Assembly (NCBI GenBank): GCA_964610885.1
Contig: CAZSWR010000081.1
Coordinates: 1-16,467, forward strand
Direction of reading: 5' to 3'
Source of the DNA: CAZSWR01 sp964610885
Lineage (GTDB): Bacteria; Bacteroidota; Ignavibacteria; Kapaibacteriales; UBA2268
DNA length: 16,467 nucleotides
Numbering within the stretch: the first letter of the stretch is position 1; each line of letters begins with the position of its first letter. Shown in pieces: positions 8,325-15,338 of the stretch. The notes under the pieces are model-generated. The model ran no database searches, was not told the DNA's origin, and saw only the letters and a list, made by a program, of their open reading frames with translations. The translations under genes and the position numbers were made by a program.

Positions 8325-8359
8325 TTTCATCAAAATTACATTTTCGGTTTGTAACTTTG
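8325..8359 (+). promoter_or_regulatory. Candidate Bacteroidota-type promoter for the 8427-13333 unit
   Basis: TAACTTTG at 8352-8359 fits the TAnnTTTG -7 consensus of Bacteroidota exactly. A TTTC at 8325-8328 lies 23 bases upstream as a weak -33 element. Transcription would start near 8365, giving a leader of about 60 bases before ATG 8427, whose GGAG at 8417-8420 is well placed. Confidence 0.5.
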
Positions 8360-8426
8360 TGCTTATTGACAGTGTCTAATTTCAAAATGCAAAAAATACA
8401 TAGAAACAACTAACCCGGAGTCCACT

Positions 8427-9305
8427 ATGAAAAAAGTCATTTTTGCAGTATTAATCCTGTTATGCTTTGCCACTCTGTTTGGCGTCCAGCCCACTCAGCT
8501 TAGCGCGCAATCCACGCTGCTGCCGCGCGTCCGCTCGGTGGAGCTGTCCGCGGCCGAACTCGCCGAATTGGGCGTCGATGCTACCGCTACCGCAGCCGAA
8601 TACCGCGAAATCCGCAACGGCGAAGAAAAGCGTATCGTCCTTATGAATGAAATCTTCGACGCAAAAGACCTCCGCGCGAAGGACACACGGAAGAACCCGG
8701 CATTCGCCCCGCGGCTGGCAGTGATGACCAGCTCTCGCGGCTCTTCGGCCTATTTCCGGCAAATTGAGGACTTCGAAGCCGCCCGCCGACAGGACAGCAC
8801 GGCCGCCGCAATCTCGCAGTCGTATTCGCTCGCGAATGGACTCGTTTCCGTGCATTTCCAAATCTCGCCGAAAGCTGGCAAAAAACAGACCCCTTCGCCC
8901 ATCGACGTTTACCTGTGGTACGAACCAACCGATGAATTCGTCGAGAAATTGCCCGAGCGGTACAAAGAAAAAATCCAAGAAGAGAAAACGAACCCCCAAC
9001 CCGACGAACCACAATTCAGGCAAGTCAACAATCCAACTACCTTTTCGCTCTCGATCTACCCCAATCCCGCAACTTCGGGCGTGGCCACGCTGCGCATCAA
9101 TTCCGAAGCGGCGCACGACATCAGCATCACGGTTTCCGATATTAACGGGAACGTCGCCCTCCCCGAGCAGCGAAGCGAGCAAATCCGCGAAGGCGACACG
9201 CAAATCTCCATCTCGATCGATGGCCTCGCGGCCGGTATGTACATCGTAACCGTCCAAAGCCCGGATGGAGCCAGAATTTCCGAACGGCTGATAGTGATTC
9301 ATTAA
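8427..9305 (+). CDS. Secreted protein with T9SS sorting domain
   Basis: Seen: 292 codons from ATG 8427, with GGAG (8417-8420) six bases upstream. Residues 1-28 form a signal peptide ending QLSAQ. Residues 29-200 are unrecognised: an early helical stretch VELSAAELAELGVD, an Arg/Ala-rich middle, then a strand pair ending VYLWYEPTDEFVEKLPERYKE, and an acidic/Pro linker (185-200). Residues 206-292 are a type-A T9SS sorting domain: SIYPNPATSG, ISITVSDINGNV, IDGLAAGMYIVTV and a basic ISERLIVIH end. Known: this domain directs export through the outer membrane by the T9SS, often with attachment to the surface. Context: a 29-base gap separates it from the VIT/VWA gene and both have good binding sites, so they are likely one operon behind the promoter at 8352. 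Inferred: a surface partner of the VIT/VWA protein. Molecular function unknown. Confidence 0.85.
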   Translation: MKKVIFAVLILLCFATLFGVQPTQLSAQSTLLPRVRSVELSAAELAELGVDATATAAEYREIRNGEEKRIVLMNEIFDAKDLRAKDTRKNPAFAPRLAVMTSSRGSSAYFRQIEDFEAARRQDSTAAAISQSYSLANGLVSVHFQISPKAGKKQTPSPIDVYLWYEPTDEFVEKLPERYKEKIQEEKTNPQPDEPQFRQVNNPTTFSLSIYPNPATSGVATLRINSEAAHDISITVSDINGNVALPEQRSEQIREGDTQISISIDGLAAGMYIVTVQSPDGARISERLIVIH

Positions 9306-9334
9306 ACCCAAACCCAATCGCAAGAGGTACGAAA

Positions 9335-12300
9335 ATGAAGAAATTAGTTATTTTGATCGCGATGTTTGCCCTGGGCGCATCGGTGTGCTTTTCGCAAAAG
9401 AAGGATGACAAACTCGCAGCGCCGAGCATCACAATCCAGGAAAACGGCAAAGAATACTCGCTCGTTGTGAAGGAACTGGCCATCGACGTGAAAATCGTCG
9501 GGACGCTGGCCGTTACTACTTTGGACATGACGTTTGCCAGCACCTACCCGCGAGTGCTCGAGGGCGAACTCAACTTCCCACTTGCCGACGGACAGACCGT
9601 TTCGCGCTATTCGCTCGAAGTGAATGGCAAAATGCGCGAAGGCGTCTCTGTGGAGAAAGCCCAAGGGCGCGTCGCTTTCGAGAACACTATCCGGCAGAAG
9701 ATCGACCCGGGTCTGCTCGAGATGACCCGCGGCAATTCATTCAAATCGCGCATCTATCCGATACCCGCCAACGGCACGAAAAGAATCATCATCGCCTACG
9801 AACAATACCTGGCCGGCTCGGCCGAGGGCCTGCTCTACACGCTGCCGTTAAATTTCAAAGACGAAATAAAGAAATTCACACTCGCCGCCACCGTCGTTTC
9901 CGATGCAGCGCCGGACGCACGTTCGTCCGAACTGAAAGCGCCTGCCTTCGCGAAAAACGGATCGGGATTCGCCACACTGATCACACGAACAAACTGCCCG
10001 GCGAGCGAACAATTTTCGTTCACAGTGCCCAACTCCGGGCGGCGCACCACGTGGCTGACCCAGGACAAAGACGGCAAGACTTATTTCTACATCAACACAT
10101 TCCCCACGGCCGAGACACGCCCGCGCGAGCTGCCAAAGAATATCTGCATACTCTACGACGTTTCGTCTGGCACCGAAGGCCGCGACGCCGAGCGCGAAGC
10201 CATGCTTCTATCGGGACTTTTCGCGGGACGGAATGCGCACGTGGAGTTCGTTCCATTTGCGATAGCACCAGATGAAACTGAAATCTTCGAGGTCGCCAGT
10301 GGCGATTGGAGCGCTATCAAGTCACGTATGGAATCGCTCAAATACGACGGCGGTACGGACTTCTCGACAATCGATTTCTCGAAATACGCAGCAGATGAAT
10401 TCTTCGTTTTCACGGACGGAATCGCAAATTTCGGCGCCAAGGAGTTTGGCGAGTGCCGCAAGCCGATCACATTCGTCAATGCCATGCAAAACGCCGACCA
10501 TTCGTACATGCGATTCGTGGCCTCGGCGACTGGCGGGAATTATTTCAATCTGAAGTCGATGACAGACGAGCAAATAACAAGTGCCTTGGGCCAGAGCGCC
10601 CGGATGTTTCTCTCGGCCGAGTACTCGGCCGAGGAGATCGAGGAGACTTACCCGCGCATTGCCACGCTGGCCGACGGCTCGTTCACGATTTGCGGAATTA
10701 TAAAGTCCGCGAAAGCAAGCCTGAAGCTGAATTTCGGATTCAATGGCGTGGCCGAATCCTCGGAGACAATTGAAATCAAGCAGGGCGAGAACCAATCCGA
10801 TTTGGTACGGAAAATCTGGGCAATGAAGAAACTCGCGCACCTGCAAATGCGGTCGGAGAAGAACAAACCGGAGATCGTCCGGCTGGGCAAATCGATGACT
10901 CTCGTAACTCCGTACACCTCGCTGATCGTTCTGGACCGCGTGGAGGACTATGCCCGCTACGAGATCGAGCCGCCCGAGGAGCTTCGCGCCGAATACACGA
11001 AACTGATCGCCATGCAGCGCAACAACAAAGTGCAGGACAGCATCCGCCATGCCGAGGATGTGCTCAATATGTTCAACATGAAATTCAATTGGTGGAAGAA
11101 GGATTATACTCTTAATAAATGTCAGTTCGCTGTATTGGTCAAGGACAACAAAGGAAACTCGATTGCTAATTGCTCTGTGGAATTATACAACGGCTCCGAA
11201 TCTTACAAGCAATTGCAGAGTTCGGCAGGGGTTTTTGATTTTGGATATATCAGTAATGGTATATATACGATAAAAGTTAAGCAAGGCGGGAGCGACTTGT
11301 TTTCTGATATTATTGAAATTTCAGGGAAAAAGAAAACCACTTATGATGTAGTTATTAAAAAATCCAATATTATAATTCGATTGAAAGACAATGAAGGTCG
11401 TGCTATTAATAATGCTAATATTGATATCCATTCTTCTTTGGCCACGAAACCGGTTTCCAAGGGAAATGGAGAATATGAATCAGTGGCTCCTTGCAACACA
11501 GAAATAAGAGTATCTGTCGATATGCCGAATTATCAATATGCCTCAAGTGTTTTCAGAACGGAAGAAGGGTCATATACATTTGACATGGTAGTGAAAAAAT
11601 ATCCTGACTCCAGCAGCCTCGGGCAGATAAGGGGCAAAGTATTTCTTAAAAATGGTGAATTCGCATCTGGAGCCTCGGTAGCCATCAGCACAGAAGCTCG
11701 GAAAGGAATGAAAGTAAGAAAAGATGGATCCTATAGAATCATAGACATTCCGCCGGGCAATTACGAAGTTGAATCAAAAGCAGTCGGAACCAAGCCCTCA
11801 AAGAAATCCATTACAATAAAGGGGAATGAAATAATTGATCTTGACTTTGTTTTAGAGGAAAGCAAAGCAGTAGGAATGTCGGTAAAATTGGTCGATAATG
11901 CTTCGGGACAGGATAATGAAAACAGAACAGCCGTCAGCGTTGACACTTCGGAAAGAGAGCTTGTGGCAACCTCCAGAGAAGGGGAATCATTTATTGGTTA
12001 TACAACTGGCGTATTCAACGAAGGACAGTATTCACCCGACGGAGAAGAAAGGCCCAATGAGTCGCAAATTCGTATCAACAGCCTTGAAGCATCAAACACA
12101 TTTACCGGAGGATTTGGATTGGGAGGAATGAATTATACCGACAGCTCCTCAACGCGAACTATCAATCGAGATAGGTCAATGTCTGAAGTTGGAACGGTTG
12201 ATATTTCCGAAGCAGTTGATTTGCAATTGGGCGATCGGCCGGCTGTGTGGAGTGCAGCGGCGAACGAGGAACAGATACCTGAAGAATCCGCTTTTATTCC

Positions 12301-13333
12301 AGTTGAGTCGCAAAGTGTTCTCGAACCTTCTTATGATAACTCTTCCACTACCCGCCGCTCGGATAAAAAAGCCATGAAAAAAAGCTCAAGGAATTCTATC
12401 ATTCAGAACGAAGAGCCTCGGCGGAAAGTAAATATCGAATTAGCCAGCGAGAATACCAAAGAGGAATACTATACCCCGCTCGAAAAGGCCAAAGATAACG
12501 ATTTCTATTCGAAATACTTGGAATTGAAACCTCAATACGGCAAATACCCGGTGTACTTCATCGATGCCTCGCGCATCGCCTCCGAACGCGGCATGAAGCA
12601 ACTCGCGCTGCGAATCCTATCGAACATCGCCGAGATGGAACTCGAAAACCGCCAGCTGATGCGCGTCTTGGGCAATCGCCTGCTGCAAATCGGCTACGCC
12701 GGCAAAGCGGTCCAAACCCTCGAAGACGTGCTCAAAATCGCCGAAGAGGAACCGCAATCCTACCGCGACCTCGCCATCGCCTATGCCGAAAACGGGGACG
12801 CACAACGCGCAGTCGAAATGCTGTACAGTATCGCGAAAAAAGATTGGCACGGCCGTTTCCCGGAAGTGGAGCTGATCGCCCTGAACGAAATGAATAATAT
12901 TATCGCACAAGCCAAAACGCCCGTCAATACTGACGGAATCGACAGCCGGCTTATCAAAAACATGCCCGTCGGGTTGCGTGTGGTGCTCAATTGGGACTCG
13001 GACAACACCGACATCGACTTGTGGGTTACCGACCCGGCCGATGAGAAATGTTTCTACAGCGCCCCGCGCACCAAGTCCGGCGGCAGAATTTCGCGAGATT
13101 TCACCGGTGGCTATGGCCCCGAAGAGTACATGATCCGCCGTCCGCTCTCCGGCAAATACACCATCCAGGCGAACTATTTCGGCACGCGCCAGCAGAATCT
13201 GCACGGCCCGACCACGATCTACCTCGACATCTACACGGACTACGGCACTCCGCAAGAGAAAAAGCGCACAATCACGCTGCCACTGAAGACCAACAAAGAG
13301 ATCGTCAAAGTCGGCGAAATAGTAGTTGATTAG
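9335..13333 (+). CDS. VIT/VWA protein with Ig-like insert, TPRs and C-terminal DUF2135
   Basis: Seen: 1332 codons from ATG 9335, with GAGG at 9324-9327. The signal peptide (1-20, ending CFS) lacks a lipobox. Residues 34-160 are a VIT domain (YPRVLEGELNFPLADGQTV; RIYPIPANGTKRIIIAYEQ). Residues 267-425 are a von Willebrand A domain. Its metal site is partly altered: DVSSG at 275-279 instead of DxSxS, with Thr341 and Asp361 (FTDG) kept. Residues 597-843 hold three Ig-like/carboxypeptidase-regulatory modules. Residues 863-1040 are low-complexity, Ser/Glu-rich and plug-like. TPR-type helices follow at about 1085-1170 (LEDVLKIAEEEPQSYRDLAIAY). Residues 1214-1332 match DUF2135 (LNWDSDNTDIDLWVTDP; SRDFTGGYGPEEY). 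Known: VIT-VWA proteins act in adhesion or complex assembly. Inferred: an exported or surface scaffold working with the 8427 product. Odd: codon use turns AT-rich between about 11095 and 12480. No T9SS sorting domain is visible. Confidence 0.92.
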   Translation: MKKLVILIAMFALGASVCFSQKKDDKLAAPSITIQENGKEYSLVVKELAIDVKIVGTLAVTTLDMTFASTYPRVLEGELNFPLADGQTVSRYSLEVNGKMREGVSVEKAQGRVAFENTIRQKIDPGLLEMTRGNSFKSRIYPIPANGTKRIIIAYEQYLAGSAEGLLYTLPLNFKDEIKKFTLAATVVSDAAPDARSSELKAPAFAKNGSGFATLITRTNCPASEQFSFTVPNSGRRTTWLTQDKDGKTYFYINTFPTAETRPRELPKNICILYDVSSGTEGRDAEREAMLLSGLFAGRNAHVEFVPFAIAPDETEIFEVASGDWSAIKSRMESLKYDGGTDFSTIDFSKYAADEFFVFTDGIANFGAKEFGECRKPITFVNAMQNADHSYMRFVASATGGNYFNLKSMTDEQITSALGQSARMFLSAEYSAEEIEETYPRIATLADGSFTICGIIKSAKASLKLNFGFNGVAESSETIEIKQGENQSDLVRKIWAMKKLAHLQMRSEKNKPEIVRLGKSMTLVTPYTSLIVLDRVEDYARYEIEPPEELRAEYTKLIAMQRNNKVQDSIRHAEDVLNMFNMKFNWWKKDYTLNKCQFAVLVKDNKGNSIANCSVELYNGSESYKQLQSSAGVFDFGYISNGIYTIKVKQGGSDLFSDIIEISGKKKTTYDVVIKKSNIIIRLKDNEGRAINNANIDIHSSLATKPVSKGNGEYESVAPCNTEIRVSVDMPNYQYASSVFRTEEGSYTFDMVVKKYPDSSSLGQIRGKVFLKNGEFASGASVAISTEARKGMKVRKDGSYRIIDIPPGNYEVESKAVGTKPSKKSITIKGNEIIDLDFVLEESKAVGMSVKLVDNASGQDNENRTAVSVDTSERELVATSREGESFIGYTTGVFNEGQYSPDGEERPNESQIRINSLEASNTFTGGFGLGGMNYTDSSSTRTINRDRSMSEVGTVDISEAVDLQLGDRPAVWSAAANEEQIPEESAFIPVESQSVLEPSYDNSSTTRRSDKKAMKKSSRNSIIQNEEPRRKVNIELASENTKEEYYTPLEKAKDNDFYSKYLELKPQYGKYPVYFIDASRIASERGMKQLALRILSNIAEMELENRQLMRVLGNRLLQIGYAGKAVQTLEDVLKIAEEEPQSYRDLAIAYAENGDAQRAVEMLYSIAKKDWHGRFPEVELIALNEMNNIIAQAKTPVNTDGIDSRLIKNMPVGLRVVLNWDSDNTDIDLWVTDPADEKCFYSAPRTKSGGRISRDFTGGYGPEEYMIRRPLSGKYTIQANYFGTRQQNLHGPTTIYLDIYTDYGTPQEKKRTITLPLKTNKEIVKVGEIVVD
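11095..12480 (+). other. AT-rich in-frame domain insert within the VIT/VWA gene
   Basis: Base composition changes sharply within one open frame: 15 of 60 bases are G/C at 11341-11400 against 39 of 60 at 10921-10980. The shift starts just after the codons for FNWWKKDY and ends near the codons for EEYYTPLEKAK. It encodes modules at residues 597-678, 679-755 and 763-843, each about 80 residues with a Gly-x-Tyr-x-(I/V) strand near its end, then a Ser/Glu/Arg-rich stretch. This is best read as a later insertion or recombined segment in a GC-richer VIT-VWA-TPR-DUF2135 core. Confidence 0.65.
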
Positions 13334-13430
13334 TTGATGAGCAGATTAGCTGATGTAATAATAAGTTGCAAGGTACAAGTTGCAAGTTGCAAGGGAAAAG
13401 GAAAAGTTGCAAGTAGAAAGATATGCCACA
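13334..13430 (+). repeat. Composite intergenic repeat, site C (left part)
   Basis: Starting at the stop codon of the VIT/VWA gene: GTTGATGAGC, then GATTAGCTGATGTAATAAT (about 13345-13363), then an array of GTTGCAAG/GTACAAG units (13363-13420). The right part at 13589-13653 carries the matching inverted end, so 13334-13653 resembles one composite element. Order and content match sites A (2971) and B (8052). Confidence 0.7.
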
Positions 13431-13486
13431 CTTCGGAGGTGCGGCGCATCCCAGAATCTGTGTAATTAGTTGAAATATAGACATAT

Positions 13487-13523
13487 AGAGTGGTGCTACC
13501 ATTTGGAATGGTAGTACCACTTT
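13487..13523. repeat. 14-bp inverted repeat, possible terminator
   Basis: GTGGTGCTACCATT (13490-13503) and AATGGTAGTACCAC (13507-13520) match as an inverted repeat at 13 of 14 positions around a 3-base loop, followed by TTTCT. It lies inside the composite repeat between convergent genes. It could end transcription from the VIT/VWA gene, or be a palindromic core of the element. Confidence 0.7.
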
Positions 13524-13588
13524 CTCGGGGAAGCACCAACTCTGCGGGATTGCATTCATTTTTAAATCATTCTAATCACACGAATCAG

Positions 13589-13653
13589 AGTTCAGACAAT
13601 CACCGCATCATCACATCAGCTAATCCTCGGGCGGGTTCGGAACCCGCCCCTAC
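13589..13653 (-). repeat. Composite repeat site C (right part) with REP-like palindrome (copy 5)
   Basis: AGTTCAGACAATCA (13589-13602) repeats the block at 8259-8272 exactly. ATCATCACATCAGCTAATC (13607-13625) is the reverse complement, at 17 of 19 positions, of the block at about 13345-13363. GGGCGGGTT-CGG-AACCCGCCC (13629-13649) followed by CTAC is the GTAGGGGC palindrome in inverse orientation. Confidence 0.75.
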
Positions 13654-13691
13654 TGTCTACCAGAGTTGTGCACTGAATCCGGTTCAAATTG

Positions 13692-13727
13692 AAAGCCCGA
13701 TACGAAGGATTCCGTACCGGGCTTTTG
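13692..13727. terminator. Bidirectional intrinsic terminator between the VIT/VWA gene and glyA
   Basis: AAAGCCCGATACG (13692-13704) pairs with CGTACCGGGCTTT (13713-13725), one mismatch in 13, around an 8-base loop. The + strand reads GGGCTTTTG and the - strand GGGCTTTCAATTT after the stem, so it can serve both converging genes. It starts 24 bases beyond the glyA stop. Confidence 0.8.
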
Positions 13728-13750
13728 CAATTGCAATCTATGCGCAAGGG

Positions 13751-15049
13751 TTAGATTCTGCCGCCATAGAGTGGGAAACGGCCTGTGAGGGCGCGGACGT
13801 CTTCTTTGACTGCTTTGTGCACTTCGGGTTTGTCGATGTTCATGATCACTTTGTCGATGAATTCGGCAATCGATTTCATTTCGGCTTCTTTCATGCCGCG
13901 TGTGGTCATTGCGGGCGTGCCGAGGCGGATGCCCGACGTTACCATAGGCGACTGCGGATCGTAGGGGATAGTATTTTTGTTGCAAGTGATGCCGGCAACG
14001 TCCAATGCGAGTTGGGCTTGTTTGCCGGTTACGCCTTTGTTCTGGAGATCGACGAGCATCAGGTGGTTATCCGTACCGCCGGAGATCAGGTTGTAGCCGC
14101 GTTCGATGAGCGCTGCGGCGAGTGCCTGTGCGTTGCTCATCACTTGGTTGATATATGTGCCGAATTCGTCCGTCAAGCATTCGCCGAAGGCAACTGCTTT
14201 GGCAGCGATAACGTGCATTAGCGGGCCACCTTGGCAACCGGGCATCACCCAGCTATCGACGAGTTCGCTCATATTTTTCGTTCTGCCGGATTTCGGCGCC
14301 ACGACGCCCCAGGGGTTGGGTTTGTCTTTGCCCATGAGGATGATACCGCCGCGAGGGCCGCGGAGTGTTTTGTGCGTGGTCGATGCAACTACGTCGGCGT
14401 AGGGAATCGGGCTGGTGAGTTTGCCCTTGGCGATAAGGCCGGCCGGGTGGGCGATGTCTGCGAAGAGGTATGCGCCAACTTTGTCGCAAATCTCGCGGAA
14501 TGCTTTGAAATCGATGTCGCGGGGATATGCCGATGCGCCGACGGTGATCATTTTGGGTTTGTTCTTTTTGGCAAGATCTTCGACCACGTTGTAGTCGATG
14601 CGGCCTGTTTCTTTATTCAATTCGTAGGGCACGAAGTTGAAGAATTTGCCGGAGAAGTTCACGGGCGAGCCGTGTGTCAGGTGTCCGCCGTGGTTCAGGT
14701 TCAATCCCATGACGGTATCGCCGTGTTTGATGAATGTGAAATAGACAGCCATGTTTGCGCTGGAGCCGCTGTGGGGTTGCACGTTGGCATATTCGCAGCC
14801 GAAGAGTTTTTTCACTCGTTCGCGGGCCACGTTTTCGGCTTCGTCCACGAATTCGCAGCCGCCATAGTAACGATTGCCCGGGTAGCCCTCGGCGTATTTG
14901 TTGGTGAGGACGGAGCCTTGGGCTTCCATAACTGCTTGCGATGTAAAGTTTTCGCTGGCGATCAACTCGATATTGTCGTTTTCGCGATTGAACTCTTTAT
15001 TGATGATGGCGAACATTTCGGCATCGCCTTTTCTCACGTTATCGTACAT
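13751..15049 (-). CDS. glyA: Serine hydroxymethyltransferase
   Basis: Reaction: L-serine + tetrahydrofolate to glycine + 5,10-methylenetetrahydrofolate, a pyridoxal-phosphate enzyme of the cytoplasm that supplies glycine and one-carbon units. Seen: 432 codons from ATG 15049, with AGGAT just upstream. Family marks run the full length: ELIASENFTS (28-37), NKYAEGYPGNRYYGG (50-64), QPHSGSSANM (91-100), NHGGHLTHGSPV (119-130, with the histidine that stacks on the cofactor at about 126), FADIAHPAG (196-204, Asp198 contacting the cofactor nitrogen) and STTHKTLRGPRGG (223-235, Schiff-base lysine Lys227). The GKDKPNPWGVVAPKSGR stretch (240-256) is an insert found in Bacteroidota-type enzymes and absent from the E. 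coli type. No key residue is missing. Context: a single gene facing the VIT/VWA gene, with a shared terminator. A complete, ordinary housekeeping gene. Confidence 0.98.
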   Translation of the reverse strand: MYDNVRKGDAEMFAIINKEFNRENDNIELIASENFTSQAVMEAQGSVLTNKYAEGYPGNRYYGGCEFVDEAENVARERVKKLFGCEYANVQPHSGSSANMAVYFTFIKHGDTVMGLNLNHGGHLTHGSPVNFSGKFFNFVPYELNKETGRIDYNVVEDLAKKNKPKMITVGASAYPRDIDFKAFREICDKVGAYLFADIAHPAGLIAKGKLTSPIPYADVVASTTHKTLRGPRGGIILMGKDKPNPWGVVAPKSGRTKNMSELVDSWVMPGCQGGPLMHVIAAKAVAFGECLTDEFGTYINQVMSNAQALAAALIERGYNLISGGTDNHLMLVDLQNKGVTGKQAQLALDVAGITCNKNTIPYDPQSPMVTSGIRLGTPAMTTRGMKEAEMKSIAEFIDKVIMNIDKPEVHKAVKEDVRALTGRFPLYGGRI

Positions 15050-15067
15050 TACATAATCCTTTCAAAA

Positions 15068-15075
15068 CAAATATA
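15068..15075 (-). promoter_or_regulatory. Candidate glyA -7 promoter box
   Basis: On the - strand TATATTTG fits TAnnTTTG exactly and ends 18 bases before ATG 15049. A TTTTG lies 14 bases further upstream, closer than the usual spacing, so the -33 element is doubtful. The leader would be only about 12 bases, leaving no room for a riboswitch. Confidence 0.4.
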
Positions 15076-15275
15076 ATATGCGTTTATTTCAAAAGAATAA
15101 AATTAAGGAGAATGCGCAAGATAAAAAAATATTTTCCTGAATTGACTGTTCGAAAAAAGTGTTTTCCGGTAGCAGCGCTGCAAGCCCAACTTATTTTTGT
15201 CGATGAATTGCACGTATCCGATTCGCGTGTTTCCATTTTTTCTTTCCGCACATACTGTAACAATTCCATCTGAGA

Positions 15276-15308
15276 TTTGTTATTGAACTATAGAACACTT
15301 AAATTTTG
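15276..15308 (+). promoter_or_regulatory. Candidate promoter of the IgGFc-domain gene
   Basis: TTTG at 15276-15279, a 20-base spacer, then TAAATTTTG at 15300-15308 fits the Bacteroidota -33/-7 pattern with one extra base in the -7 box. It lies about 30 bases before ATG 15339, with AGGG (15327-15330) as a reasonable binding site. Confidence 0.4.
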
Positions 15309-15338
15309 AAAATAATAAATATCGATAGGGAACAAGCT

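Noticed and set aside
8460..9323. 287-codon open frame on the - strand across the T9SS cargo gene
   Set aside because: It mirrors a gene with a signal peptide, a binding site and a clear sorting domain. Its own translation is Arg/Gly-rich and shows no domain.
12617..13255. 212-codon open frame on the - strand across the DUF2135 region
   Set aside because: The DUF2135 and TPR motifs are plain on the + strand. The antisense product is compositionally odd and has no start signal.
13363..13420. Possible CRISPR-like array of GTTGCAAG units
   Set aside because: The units are only 8-10 bases with spacers of 0-10 bases and no cas genes; this is a short tandem repeat, not a CRISPR.
13490..14221. 243-codon open frame on the + strand
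   Set aside because: It begins in a hairpin repeat, crosses the REP palindrome and terminator, and ends antisense to glyA; not a gene.
14231..15076. 281-codon open frame on the + strand, antisense to glyA
   Set aside because: glyA is certain and complete on the other strand. The antisense translation is rich in Phe, Val and His with no family likeness and arises from the codon bias of glyA.
15084..15269. 61-codon open frame on the - strand upstream of glyA
   Set aside because: No binding site, no recognisable motif, and AT-rich flanking sequence; it most likely reflects chance.
15050..15338. Riboswitch or small RNA between glyA and the IgGFc-domain gene
   Set aside because: I looked for structured leaders upstream of glyA; only an AT-rich stretch with a weak CAGCGCTG palindrome is present, and the likely leader is very short.
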